A DNA stretch of 64,000 bases from Ornithodoros turicata (taxonomy: Eukaryota > Arthropoda > Arachnida > Ixodida > Argasidae): positions 7,643,947 through 7,707,946 of the forward strand of contig NC_088209.1 of the NCBI RefSeq assembly GCF_037126465.1. Reading direction: 5' to 3'. The position numbers and the translations under genes were made by a program. The notes below the pieces were generated by a model. The model did not search any database, had not been told where the DNA came from, and was given only the letters and a program-made list of their open reading frames with translations. Shown here piece after piece: positions 1 to 11,403 of the stretch. The first letter of the stretch is position 1; each line of letters starts with the position of its first letter.

Positions 1-1092
1 CCGGTTCGCAGCCCCGAACCGGTTCGCGAACCGGTTCAACGCTTCCGTTTTATATGTTCCATAAAACTGCTTTTATCAGGACATGCGTGGCTAATAGCTT
101 ACTGCTGTTGTCTGCATTGACGTCTCTTGCGGTGAGGTAGCCTTTTAGCGAGAGAAATGAGGAATGGATGAACACTTATTGCAAATAGAGTCCACGCTGT
201 TGAAGCGGTGTAGTCCTGCTACTTTCTGTTCCCAAAATCTTTCTTTCACACGCACAGTGCCGGCAAGATACACTTAAAGGAAGCCTAATAAGATGGACAG
301 CGTAACATAGACGACAGTACTAGCCGGCACACTGCCTTCGCAACGTGAATCGATCTGAAACCGTACTGAAGCATGTCGAAAATAAGCCTGCCAGCCTTAC
401 TCTGTCCGAGCTCACAGCAGTGTACTAGTTAATCCACAACACAAAGGCAATATGTCACGACACAACTGCACTACCAATAAGCAGAACCACATTTACTTTT
501 CAAGCCACGACCATTCAAACAGGCACCGTTCTGCGTACGCTCCTTCTCCACTTCTCATGTTTCTGACTTGTTTAATTTGTACTGCTCACGTGTAAAGGGA
601 AATCTTGGGCGCTTATTTGATCGCATATTCGTCCTGTAGAGCTACATAACTGGCCTACTCCATTCCTGTTTCATTCGTCCGCGTGGCACCTCGTCTCTGA
701 ACAGTAGATGCCGCACCGCGTGCGTGGGGCGCTAGCCGCGGCGCTCACAAGGACAACTGCGCTTCAACATGTTAAATGGACGCTGAAAGTATACTTACTA
801 TACGTCGTCGTCTCACTGCTAGGTGAAAATTTCTGAAATCCATGATATAGGCGCGTGATGATGATACCAACGTGTCTTCGTTCGGGGATAGAGAGGAACT
901 CTTATGCTGACTTCTTTTATGTCCGAACCGTTTTGTTGCGAACCGGTTACCGCTATTATTTTTTACGGTTCTGCTCCGGTTCGGGTTCAACAGTGTCATG
1001 AAAATTTCGGTTCGGGTTCGGGTTCGGTTCCGGCAAAAATAACGGTTCGGGTACGGTTTTCGGTTCGGGTTCGGGTTCGGTTCGACACCCTG
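1..1092. mobile_element. hAT-like element, right end only
   Basis: The first 60 bases and the stretch at about 905-1090 are full of GGTTCG/CCGGTTCG units. The run ends at a clean border reading GGTTCGACACCCTG, whose reverse complement CAGGGTGTCGAACC resembles a hAT terminal repeat with subterminal repeats. The left end lies before the window, so neither TSD nor full length can be checked. The interior (about 100-900) has no protein I recognise; short ORFs here look spurious. The element abuts a MITE that lacks its own left tip, so it may have inserted into that MITE. Classification is inference from the ends alone. Confidence 0.4.
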
Positions 1093-1278
1093 GTTTTATC
1101 TCTATTCCTTGCCACATATGTCACTCCCATTTTGGGGAGCAAAATTACTCTAAAAAAAGGAGTCTTAAATGGCATGAAGGGAATGAGGAGACTACTTTTT
1201 GAGAGTATAGTACTCTCCAAAAGGGGAGTTATATATGTGGAAAGGAAAGGAGTTAATGTACACCGTTTTTTAAGAGTG
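1093..1278. mobile_element. TA-type palindromic MITE, left tip missing
   Basis: The two halves are imperfect inverted copies built around CCACATAT, ACTCCC/GGGAGT and TTACTCT blocks. The right tip reads TTTTTTAAGAGTG followed by TA, so the TIR begins CACTCTTAAAAAA beside a TA, as in the elements at 2251 and 57391. The left tip is absent where the GGTTCG-rich element ends. A related copy lies at 17705-17893. Confidence 0.5.
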
Positions 1279-1319
1279 TATATGATTATACGCACCAGTA
1301 GCGTGGCAGGGCGGGTTAA

Positions 1320-1592
1320 GGAGTCCCTTTTGATGGTGGCAGCCAAGGTCGTGCTGAAGATTGGTAGGCTGTGGGTTCGATTCCCTCTACTGACTTTGTT
1401 GTGCGAGGGTTCCCCCTGCGTTTCCCGAAGACTTTCCAGAGGAATGTCAGCACAGTTTCTCCCCAGGACTCCTACTAACTCCCCTTCCCCTTGTTCCCCA
1501 CTCCTTCCTGCTGTCCTCTCCCCATCTGTTCACGTCTGTATGCCGGTCATAGCCAAAGCTGCTTCGCGGCGCATACACGGAACAAAAAGATG
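1320..1592 (+). mobile_element. Ruka-like tRNA-derived SINE
   Basis: A Pol III B box (GGTTCGATTCC, 1374-1384) follows a degenerate tRNA-like head. The body downstream (TTGTGCGAGGGTT, GACTTTCCAGAGGAATGT, a C/T-rich stretch, then GCTTCGCGGCGC) matches the layout I associate with tick Ruka-type SINEs. The A box is poorly preserved and I see no clear TSD. An ORF of 229 codons overlapping this region is not a gene: it runs through the SINE and two other repeats. Confidence 0.6.
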
Positions 1593-2250
1593 ATTATACA
1601 GTATAATTTTGTCACCATGCTTGACGGGCAACCGAGTTTTTCCTATCGGTACAATGTTGCCCGGAATTCTCAGTTTTCATATGACGAAAACGACAAGAAA
1701 GGATCTCCTCGGGACGCCAACTGCGGCGTCGGAGCCCTAAAGGCCACTTAAAGGCGCTATGGAACGGACTCGATTTATTTGACCACCGGCTTGACGCTTC
1801 CTCTGAAGATGGCGGTGTATGTTGCACTGGCCTGTCGTCGCATGTCAAAAGAATCCTCAAGTGGGAATTCGAACAATTCGCGTACCGACCGGTCACAGAC
1901 CGACTGCTGTTCGATTCGCAGCTGTCTCGCGACATATAAAGCCAGGAATGATAAATTAAGAAAAATTAATCATACGTTCGCATTACAACGTTCACGTATA
2001 GATGTTTTTAAATATAGTTTTTTTTCCTCATACAGTTGATGAATGGAATATGTTACCTGGTGCTATAAGGGAATTACCTGTGAAAGACTTCTGTAACCAA
2101 GCATGCCTGCTCCTGCTATAGCCTCATAGAGGCTGCAGTATTTGAAATAAATAAATAAATAAACAACACCCAAGCTGGAACATGGCGACCCGTCCATCGG
2201 TGTGAAGCGTCCGTCTGACGAATAGGTATGAATCCTCTAGTTGACACATA
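1593..2250. other. No gene recognised
   Basis: Unremarkable sequence with scattered stops on both strands. A short ATAAATAAATAA run lies at about 2147-2163. I see no RNA gene and no recognisable element ends. Confidence 0.6.
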
Positions 2251-2497
2251 CACTCTAAAAACAGAACGTCACCGCATAGCACGCTGTTCGCCAGCCATTG
2301 CCACGAACGATAGAGATACCGCTTGTGATCGGACGAGAGAGGAGGGCGTACGCCTTTTTGTGGCAGTTTTCATATATCCAAATTGCCATAAAAAGGCGGT
2401 CGCCCCTTCTCTCTTCGAATCAGAAACGATAACCCTATCATTCGTGGCAATGGTTGGCGAACAGCGTGCTATGCAGTGACGTTCTGTTTTTAGGGTG
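2251..2497. mobile_element. 247-bp MITE, TA TSD
   Basis: The element is flanked by TA at 2249-2250 and 2498-2499. Its termini CACTCTAAAAACAGAACGTC and GACGTTCTGTTTTTAGGGTG are inverted copies, and the inversion continues for about 90 bases in from each end. It is non-coding. TA duplication with such ends suggests a Tc1/mariner (IS630-like) non-autonomous element. Its first bases match the ends of the 1.9-kb element at 57391-59290, suggesting a shared transposase source. Confidence 0.75.
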
Positions 2498-2499
2498 TA

Positions 2500-3368
2500 G
2501 GGTGTTAGATATGAGAATAGGAACAGATAGCAGATTCAGATAGTTGGTGGTGGTGTGTGGTGCTGTTTGTGGTCGTCGTGGTGGGGTTATAAGGGAACAC
2601 ATAAAGGCAACATCCGATAAAAGATATAAAGCGCAAAAGAACATGTAAAGGAAAAAAATGCGCAAAAACATGTAGGAGAATAAGTCTAATTCAGCCGCAT
2701 TTCTGCCGCATAAATTAGATCAATCGTCCATTTCTTTACCTGCACCCTTGCAAGTAAATCACACGCACACCAACTGTAAGAAAGAACAGTACCCCGAAAC
2801 CTTTTCTCGCTGGACAGCAGGGAAGAATTGACCAGGTTTTGACGCCGCCCACTTTAAGCACAGGCTCTTTGTGGGCATCGAGGATAGTAAATAAGGAGCG
2901 AAAGATGCTGCAGTTCTCCTGCACGTAGCCAACTACTTGACTTTCCGGAGCCTCCACGATCATCTTCTGCAAGAGTGAAAGAGACTGGAAAAATAATGGT
3001 ATGCAACGCACATCATGTTTTATGCTATGCACATACAAGCACAAAAGTTCACTTCAAATTATGTCCCCTCGTTAATTTCGCGCCAGTTATCACGAGCCAA
3101 ACTTTGATTCCGATACGGAGCTACAATCGAGATTATACCGGGCTCTTTCTTGCTTCGCCACTAAGCAGTGAATGTGCTTTCAGCTCGTGCATGGGTGTTT
3201 TTGGCAGTGTGCATCATGCCTCGCATATACAGTACTCTACGATCCACAAGGCCATGATAGGTCGGCGTGCTTCTCCTGCTGCCTAATTGGACGCCGCCAA
3301 TCTTTGCCTCCTGCGGATCCCATTCCTTGCCGCCAAAGACAGCTCGGTTTTCTCTTGCATTTCTCTTC
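2500..3368. other. No gene recognised
   Basis: Contains a GT-rich tract at about 2545-2590 (GGTGGTGGTGTG) and otherwise ordinary intergenic sequence. ORFs of about 100 codons on both strands overlap each other and show no family signature. Confidence 0.55.
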
Positions 3369-3370
3369 TA

Positions 3371-3543
3371 CAGTGAACCCTCACTATTATGACCATGGTC
3401 GTTCCCGAAAATTTTGGTCATAATGCGGAATTGTCATATTAACGGGGGGCATTTGCAGAGGTTTCACTGCATTGTTCCCCAGGAGTAGGGTTGTAAAGCG
3501 CGTATGTCAGATTATCGGGGGTCATATTAACGAGGGTTCACTG
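3371..3543. mobile_element. 173-bp pogo/Tigger-like MITE
   Basis: TA at 3369-3370 and 3544-3545 flanks an element whose ends read CAGTGAACCCTCACTATTAT and, inverted, CAGTGAACCCTCGTTAATAT. TA duplication plus CAGTGAACC ends fits the pogo/Tigger branch of Tc1/mariner. It is non-coding. A longer, more diverged relative lies 350 bp downstream. Confidence 0.75.
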
Positions 3544-3544
3544 T

Positions 3545-3888
3545 ACACGGTAGCGCTGTGTGAAGAAATTTTACCTTCGTTATACTTATTCGAACACGGA
3601 CTTTCTCAACTCGGGGGGGGGGGGGGGGGGGGGGACACGCCGAACTTCGCCTAACCCGATAATGCCTCAGACAGCGTTTTGGATTCTGTCTCTAAACATA
3701 ACAATCGCCAAATTGGGTCTTTTGTTCGCTAAAACGACTTGGACAGTGGTCGCAATCCAGTCAAGCTGTGGGGTGAATTCCTGACAGCTGATTTTTAGAC
3801 AAGATATACAGGGTGTCCCAGCTAAATGCTAACATATATTTGCTTAAATTATATATACATATATTCCGATATGAAATAAATTACCATA
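3545..3888. other. G22 homopolymer and a stray CAGGGTGTCCCAG end
   Basis: An uninterrupted run of 22 G sits at 3613-3634. At about 3808 the sequence TACAGGGTGTCCCAGCTAA matches the terminal sequence of the 877-bp element at 28547-29423, but no second end is visible, so this is probably a truncated relative. No coding content. Confidence 0.5.
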
Positions 3889-4421
3889 CAGTGAACGTGA
3901 TTAATATGACCCCCGTTAATATGACATTTACTTTTTGACCATTTTTCTTAGGAACCGTTCCGCCGCCATGTAAATCAATCTCGTTGGTATGACAATCTTC
4001 TTATCCGATTATGACTGAGATTTTTCTCACAATTAGGGTCGAACACAGCTATTACCTTCCCGTTATTATGACCACGTCACATGACCCGCAGAGTTACCCC
4101 AGGGAGAGGCTACAGACATGCCTCAGGCAGAGCGTGACGCGTGTTCAAGTAGTGCACCAAGATGTGGGATGACTCCTGATGTTGTTGACCTCGGAATTAC
4201 TCATAGCACATTTGGAACTGCCAAAGCACTGTAGTGCTTAAAACAGCAGTGACCACGGGACCAGGTCACACTGTGCCGTTGCTGCTGTTGTGCACCTAAG
4301 AATGGCCGGAACGAAGCGGTCTCTGAGGTCAGCGGATTGTGTGTTTCTCGTTGGTACGACAATTCGCTTTATGACCAAAATCTGCGGGAACGGTGATGGT
4401 CATATTAACCAGGATTAGCTG
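3889..4421. mobile_element. 533-bp pogo/Tigger-like MITE
   Basis: Flanked by TA (3887-3888; 4422-4423). The left end CAGTGAACGTGATTAATATG and the inverted right end CAGCTAATCCTGGTTAATAT share the design of the 173-bp element at 3371, with repeated 'taatatgac' and 'ggtcatatta' blocks. Non-coding. The ends have diverged, so it is older than its neighbour. Confidence 0.65.
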
Positions 4422-4551
4422 TATAGTATATGCTGAAGAGCACTCATCAGTAGAGATTTAGCAAACTCCTAAGGCAAAGTGTTAATTTCCTTTCAATAAT
4501 TAACTTTTTTTGATTATCAAAGCTACAAAGTTGTCCCAATGACAACATCTG

Positions 4552-5769
4552 GGGCCCTATCCTGGTCAAAGTAATCTACCTCGATTACTTGAAATTTCTT
4601 CTGTCATTGGTGCACAATCGAAAAAGGCGTGAATATTAAAAGTGGTTGACACCTTCTATCAACCAATCGCCCCGCGTGTTATCTTGGAAAGCGACCCGCC
4701 TTATCGGTGTTTCCTCCTGAGAATCCGAAGACCACACCTGTGATCTGCCTGCCCTGCCTTGTTGCTTCGGTTCTTAGGTGTCGGAAACAGAAAACTCTAC
4801 CGGCGTAAAACTAAATTTCCTGGAAAATGCGTGGACAAGCACGCTCGTAATTTCCTTTTTTGCTGTTTGTCATTTTTCTTGACGTACAGGTGTGCAAGAC
4901 GGCAATGTTTGTGTGGCACCGTGATTGTACTTTGCATTTATAATTCGGTATGTGCCCGTGAGATGGCGCTGATGGCATGCAACAAAACGATAAAAGCGCG
5001 AAGGATCATCGCAAAGGGTCGAACGGACAGTGTGGCCGCGAGCCGTAAACGCGTTTATGAGAAATCGGTTCGTGCTTTAAATCTTGAGCTTTATTTATGA
5101 GCTTTTCTTTATATTTTTCTGTGTGTTCGTGTGCTCGATATGCGAAATGATAATTCGCATTTCAATATACTTATTTTGCTCGTGAGCTGTGGGGGTGGTG
5201 ATACCGCAAATGAGCATTGATAGTTTTACTCAAGAAACAGTGAACTTTGATCGATGAGTTTTTTGTGTGCACACCGCTACGTTGCAATAACATCGATTGT
5301 ACGACGTACGGCTCGGACGACGCTTCGAAAAGCCCGCCGCTTTCACGCATACGATGCCGCGATCGGCGCAGAGAAACGGTGTTACGCGGTGCTTTTTTTC
5401 TCATTATTAAACACAAACGAAGAAAGACATGAATTTGTTGTTGTGACGAGCACATACAGACTTTATACAACACAATAAACGGAAATGCACATGCGGACCC
5501 ATCACGAAACCCATCGCCGCTCAAAGTAATCGACCCTCTTTCGCTAGATTACTTTTCAGCTTTGAAACTAATCTTTTACGTCATTGTTACGTCAAAATGA
5601 CGTAGGGTCACGGTCCGAGATTAGGGCCGAGAGGCTGCGAAGGAAAACTAGGTATAAATTTCAATTGAAACGGGCGGGATTTAAGGGCGGAGTATATCGT
5701 GGCAGCCCCGCCCTACAGCTTGTGACGTAAAGTAATCGAGGTCGATTACTTTTGACGAGGATAGGGCCC
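4552..5769. mobile_element. 1.2-kb element with CTG TSD (PIF/Harbinger-like)
   Basis: The ends GGGCCCTATCCTGGTCAAAG and, inverted, GGGCCCTATCCTCGTCAAAA continue as matching inverted repeats through a GTAATC..CTCGATTAC block. CTG flanks both sides (4549-4551; 5770-5772). A 3-bp TSD of CWG/TWA type with GGGCC-like ends fits PIF/Harbinger. The interior has ORFs of 60-117 codons on both strands, but none resembles the Harbinger transposase or its Myb-like partner, so I take it as non-autonomous. Confidence 0.6.
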
Positions 5770-5901
5770 CTGGTGTCTTGGGTCACTTGATACCGAAGCC
5801 ATTTTCACAACAAAAATAAGTCCCACGTGTGTTTCCGTCGCAAAAGTTCCATGATCAACGCTGTCACCGCGGTCTTATCTCAATATTAATCTTAGTAATA
5901 T

Positions 5902-6486
5902 CCCTGTCACACGGCGCTTTCAATGCGGATTGAATCCGATCCTCATCGAGTTTCTCAAGAGCTTTCGGTGCGCGATACTGCTACACGGTCCAACTCTATG
6001 CGTACCGAAAAGTTGGCTTGTCGACAGGCGGCGCTAACAGCCCCGAGACAGTACGCTGTGATTGACAAATATGTTCCTAAAAAGTCGAGAATAACCGCAT
6101 CCTCTTCCGCATTGTGTTGCTTACTAAGCCTTTACGGGGAGCGCGGTGTCGAGAGTGGTGGAGATTAAACAAATCACCAACCGCAGTCGCCCCTTATACC
6201 TAGACTAAAACAGTAACCGTGAAATTCCATGGGCTTTTATAGGAACGTTTGCAAATTAATGTAATGTTTTGTTTACCACCAGAAATTCACTGACTTCAAG
6301 GATGCCAATGGCGATCTTCAGGCTGTCTCGAGAATCTCAATCCCGCTTAACGAACCGGATCGGCGGGTTAAGCAGGATCGGAGTTCGGTCCTGCTCGAAA
6401 GTGTCCGTGTAGCAGCGCCGGATCCGCATTGAGCTCGATGAGCATTAGCTCAATGTGGATCCAAATTGTCCGTGTGACAGGCGTAT
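5902..6486. mobile_element. MITE with CCTGTCACACGG ends
   Basis: The left end CCCTGTCACACGGCGCTTTC and the right end, which inverts to GCCTGTCACACGGACAATTT, both lead into ATGCGGAT..GAGCTCGATGAG-type inverted blocks. A repeated gtccgtgt..ggatccgcattgag block near the right end adds internal structure. I could not settle the TSD, so exact borders and superfamily are open. No coding sequence recognised. Confidence 0.5.
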
Positions 6487-6750
6487 AATACAGAACGAGG
6501 AATCGGCGTTTTTTTTTTTTTTTTGTTGCGTTAACATGCTATCATTTGCAGATTTTTCTGGCTAGGTAAACAATATCACCCTACTTAGGCAGCGGAGATA
6601 AGCAACCACTATTTATCCTGAGAGAGGAATTGTCTGTCTGGTGCGACACTCCTATCAGCGGATGACTCAAAGATAAAAATATCACACAAAGTTGTAGGTG
6701 AATAGCAAGAATAGTGCAGAACACCAATACGTCACTTTGCCGGAGCATCG

Positions 6751-6834
6751 ATGCCATATGCGGCGCGGCGAACATCTGTGCGCTGGAAGAGATCTCTTCC
6801 AGCGCACACATGTTCGCCGCGCCGCGTATGGCAT
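6751..6834. repeat. 84-bp near-perfect palindrome
   Basis: The two 42-base halves are inverted copies with two mismatches and no spacer; the centre is AGAGATCTCT. The inversion stops abruptly at both ends, and I find no TSD. As RNA it would fold into a 42-bp stem with no natural loop. Confidence 0.85.
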
Positions 6835-7550
6835 GTTAAAGGGTTGCACATGTGTGGAGTTATGTCAAGACGAGGTGTCAGATACGTGCGTGCGTGTGCC
6901 ATTTTCAAAACATGTATTGTTCACGTTTACCTATGACACGCAGTCACAGGGTTCTGCCTCGGCATGAGCTAACGTATTAGCACGTTTCGTCGTTATGAAG
7001 CCAAACAAAAAGTGTTCTCTTGAACTCTTGAAAATGCCCATGTGAACGCTAACGTGCGCATTAATTTATTTTAATGATTACACGTGTCTAAAAGTTCCCA
7101 CAAAAGTAAATAACTCCAAGAGACACTACACTTCAAATGGACCTATTGTTTCCTCACGTGCAAATAAGAGAGACTAAATAAAATTAAGAAATAAATTAAT
7201 AAACTAAATAAATTAAATAAAATAAAGACAAATAAGGAGACTATCGGAGGAGAAACACAAGGATAATATTGCCTTCCAGGCTACAAATCTAAAACACATG
7301 CTGTGTCACTCGTCCTACCAACTAATACCTGTTTTGCCTGCTTGGATGCTAAAATGCCTCTTTTTTGTTCGCTTGACTTGCTTTTTTGACATTCCAGTTT
7401 ACTTAAAGCACAATAGCGTAATCGCATTATTATTTTCATGGGAAGACACCTAGCGTCGCGAACCAGACATGCCTTGCGATGGAAAGCTCCAGCGTCCTGT
7501 ATCCAATATGCTGACCAGTCATTGTCCATTACGCTACCCAGAATGCAAAA
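6835..7550. other. No gene recognised; AT-rich
   Basis: Holds an AT-rich low-complexity block (AAATAAATTAAT-type) at about 7160-7235 and nothing else I can name. Confidence 0.55.
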
Positions 7551-7552
7551 TA

Positions 7553-8367
7553 CGAGGGGCATCTTTTTTTTTCAAGGTCCGATCAGCCACAAAACGAAAC
7601 CTAGAGCAAACTAAAAAATGCGGTAATTCGCAAAGAAAGGTTCAATGCCTTTATGCTCCTTTTCAACATAATCGCCATTCCGCGGTTGAGGTATTCGCCG
7701 TATTTGCGTAGGTATTTGCGTAGCGTGGCACCAGATTTCCTATTCCCTGGTCATAGAAGGCCGCCGCTAGTCCACTGAGCCATCTTGTTACGGCGGTCTG
7801 GCAGGTCCTCGTTGGTACTGAACCGCTGACCTCCCAGCCACTGCTTCATTTGAGTGAAGAGGTGGAAATCACTTGGCGCCAGGTCAGATTGTACGGTGGG
7901 TGGTTGAACACATCCCAGTTGAACTCCCCGGAGGAGTGTCTGAGTAGAGGTCGCAGTGTGATGACGGGCGATATCGTGGATATCGTGGAGAACGTGGAGA
8001 GGATATCATGGACAACTCCTGATGACAGCACGTCCTTCTTTGAACTGTCGGCATCATTTCCGCACTTTATTCTTACTCATGAAAATCGTCGCCATACACC
8101 TTGCTCATTCTTCTCTGGATTTCGTCTGCTCTACGGCCTTCAGCTTGAAGGAAGCGAATCACAGCTGGGATCTCAAATTTGGTGGGCGCGACGATAGCTA
8201 CGGACTTATTTCCTGCCTCGTTGCTGGACGAAAACTGGGATGATCACGAGAATCGACGCGCCGTGACCTGACAAGAGGCTACCTAGCGGGCCTGAGGGAG
8301 GATAATTTTGTGGCGCGTCTCCGTTATTTCTGCGGGCCATCCAGACCTTGAAAAAACTTACCCTTCG
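7553..8367 (-). mobile_element. Internally deleted mariner element
   Basis: TA (7551-7552; 8368-8369) flanks ends that read CGAGGGGCATC..TTTCAAGGTC and, inverted, CGAAGGGTAAG..TTTCAAGGTC. On the minus strand the remnant of a mariner transposase can be followed. An N-terminal helix-turn-helix stretch (FEIPAVIRFLQAEG, about 8040-8190) is followed, after a large internal deletion, by the C-terminal block with the FNHPPYNLT signature (mariner usually has HPPYSPDLAPSD) near 7870-7930. The catalytic D,D34D set is incomplete and the frame is broken, so it cannot encode a transposase. Confidence 0.8.
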
Positions 8368-8369
8368 TA

Positions 8370-10989
8370 GCTTTTGAGTTGATGGCGTCTACATCAAGCG
8401 ATTTGCGAGGGCTTTTTGCTGAATCATAACGTTGCTTTGTTTTGCCTGCCGTGTTCAATGACACTGACTTTACTGTCAACAACTCCTTATATTTTTTTTT
8501 CGTTCTAGTTTACACTGGGTATGGGATCGCTAAAGTTGTAGCTGAGACCATGCCCTTGGTGGCTATGCCCAAAAGGCTAGTATTGCCGCTTTTTGGCGTG
8601 TACTCATCGTAGTGAACTGAAATGAACAAAGATGATGTAATGAAACAAATTTTGAGTGTTCTATATTAGCAGAGTCAGTCGTAGCATTAGTGAAGTTTTC
8701 ACATTGGGCTGCAAGTGACAGAAGACAAGTGAATTCCAATGCGCGGAATTGCAGTATTGAGAATTCGCCCCTCTATCAATTGTTCCGTGCGCACTCGGTG
8801 TGGCCACCGACGGCGCTGCGGGCACGCTCGAACCTACTCTCGATAACGTCCTCGATAAACTTGTACCGGAATTGCCTCGACACAACCAGGGTGCTTGGCG
8901 GTCTACACTGGTGGTGCCCTGGCCGGGGGCACTATCGAATATCAAACTGCACCACACTGCTGGATCTGGTGGATGCTAGCGTGCGCCGCGTTGCGATCTG
9001 TGTTCGTTGTGGCTAGTAAGCTGCGCGACCCGTAGCGAGCGGTGCCTGTCCACACTATCCCGAGCGGTGACATCTGCAGTCATGAGCATTCTTACCTGCA
9101 GGCAGCAGCAACAGAAGCAGCCGCAGACAGCGCTTTCCCAGCGAAGAGGCCTTCGGAGCATCATGACTGTGTTTTCGGAACGTCTTCCCGGCATGTCGAA
9201 AGGTCGATTGCCAGGGCAAAGAATTACGCAGCACCAGTTTGTGGCTAAAGGCACAATAAAGTGATGAAATCTGCGTACCATACAAAACACGCAACTCTCC
9301 GCAACAGACACAGGCGCACACAATATGTATTCGCCTCTCCAACTACCTAAGAGACGCTCGCGTCGTGCTCAAGATTGCGGAGAAAACAATGATTGCCAAT
9401 GAATAAATCGCAGTGCTTCATGCCTTCTTCCACGAGAGACGCTTCAAAACTTGTAGGGTGTTCTCGCACGACGTCAAAGGAACGCGTTTGACCGCCATTG
9501 TGGTGGTCACTTTTTCGGCGTAGCTGTCGAGATTATCTAGCATTTGCTCGAAAACAAAGCCTTGAATAGTGTTTTGAAATCCGGTCGCGTCCCTACCCTT
9601 GTTTTATTCCGAAGACACTTCATCATTGCCGTTCTCACGTTTTCTTTTATGAAAACTACGGTTGTGGCATCGAAAAATAGCGTTGTTTGTCATCTTTCAA
9701 TGCCGCTAGCGCAAATGTGGCCACCAGTGGGAGGAGCTTACGAGCATGCTACGTCACAGCGACGTCACAATGTGACGTAGGTGGAACCTCCCTGTACAAA
9801 TAACCCATGGAGGAAAGAAGAAAAGCAGGCGCCCCAACGGCTCTTCGACAGAAGAGAGAAGCATGGGGCAAGTGATGTGGGGATAGGAGATGAGCGTTAG
9901 CTTCTTTGGAGGCGTGAGAGCGTCATATTACCTGACTAGCCCAATGAGGCCGCTTTGCACACTCCACTTTGGGCGCCAGTTCGGCGTGCTACCACCACGC
10001 CTCTCCAAGTATTCCGAAACTATGCGTTGGGGGCTCCCATAGAGGTGTGTGTAACCGAAACCGGAAGGCGACCGGTGACATCACTGGAGTGGCCTCCAGC
10101 AGCCTCCAGTCTAGGCTCCACTTCTCCTAGCAGTAGGGCTCCTCCTCTGTTTCCTTCCTCCATAAAATAACCTAACTAGCGCGTGGTTTCCTGCTGTCTT
10201 CGTTCTTTTCGTTCACGCAGCCCCTGTGATAGTATCTTGTTCCTCTTCGCGACATCGAATATTCTTCTCGCACTAGTTTTATTCTGCGGAATTGAGCAGT
10301 GCTATTGCTGTTTGAGTTCTGTAAGACGGGAAACTCCGTCTCACACAAAAGAAAGTTGCGGTAGCTTCGGGTCAGCGCGAAAACTACCTGCCGTCTGCTG
10401 TTACTATCACTCAGTGTGGTTTTCTGCTAGGGTCCTCTAGGTGGCGAGCAGTCAAGACGCGATATTTGCCTGTTGGAGGCGTTCTTTTGGTATCATCAGT
10501 ACGGCAATTGTAGCACAAGGCAATCACTGCATGTCAGAGTAACTGACTCGCGAAATGACATGAGTTATTTTGCACTTGGCATGGCACACAACAAACAAAA
10601 CGCATTTCCGTTGCAGACAGGGACCGAGCTTGAAACTATCAGCTGACGCATTTTAATCGCGAAGGAAATAAATGTTCGCGGTCTGCAACAAACAGGTGAA
10701 CATTGCACAGTCCTCAATGATGCCCATTATTGTAATTTTCCCGCTCTCATCGACTACTTCTCTTCAATTCTCATTGTAGAGTGCGGAGGTTTTTGCTTCG
10801 GTAGTTTCATTCAACACCCTTACCTTCAGACTTTCAGGACCTGGCTTAGTGATTTCTATTTATGTCGCCTGCATATTCCGAAAGCCAGGCAGACGCTAGA
10901 CAATTTCGAGGGTTTGCGTTTCACATTAAAATAGCACAGCAAAATGAAGTCGAAGACCTTAGTAGTATAATAGCGTGCTTTCCAAGGCG
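8370..10989. other. 2.6 kb with no gene or element recognised
   Basis: Many overlapping ORFs up to 115 codons occur on both strands, but none shows a family motif, a signal peptide with a plausible continuation, or a splice pattern I would defend. CG content is higher around 8760-9200. Several copies of TGACGT(C) occur at about 9750-9780. This may be old unique sequence or unrecognised repeat. Confidence 0.5.
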
Positions 10990-11403
10990 ACTATTCTCTA
11001 GAGAGCTGGCCTGAGATTTTCCCTCTCCCTCGCGCGCCCCGCCCACCCGGAGCGCGCCAATGGGAGGACGCGTGAGCGGCGTTGGCTGAGTGCCATCTGG
11101 GGGCAGAGGTTCGAACGTAGACGGGGACGTGCTTTTGGCGAGGCTACATCCACTGGGTGGTTCCATGAATTGCCGGATTTTGACGGCTCCTGTGTTCGCT
11201 TGTTTTTGCTTTTAACGTTGCATGATCGGCATCCTTGAGCGATGCCCGCATTTGTTTGTTTGTTTTTGCTTTTAATGAACGTTTTATGATGCCTTGTTGT
11301 TTCTTTTAAACGTTTTATGACAGGCGTCCTTGAGCGATGCCCGCGTTTGTTTGTTTTTGCTTTAACTGAACCTTTTATGATGGCTTGATTCAATGCCTGT
11401 TAG

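Noticed and set aside
904..1593. 229-codon ORF
   Set aside because: It passes through hAT-like end repeats, a palindromic MITE and a SINE; the protein reflects repeats (GSGSVPA-like) rather than a gene.
3472..3784. ORFs with poly-glycine
   Set aside because: The glycines come from the G22 homopolymer; no protein family resemblance.
10183..10440. 85-codon ORF with hydrophobic N-terminus, possible secreted peptide
   Set aside because: The apparent signal segment has no cleavage-site context or continuation, and neighbouring frames look equally open.
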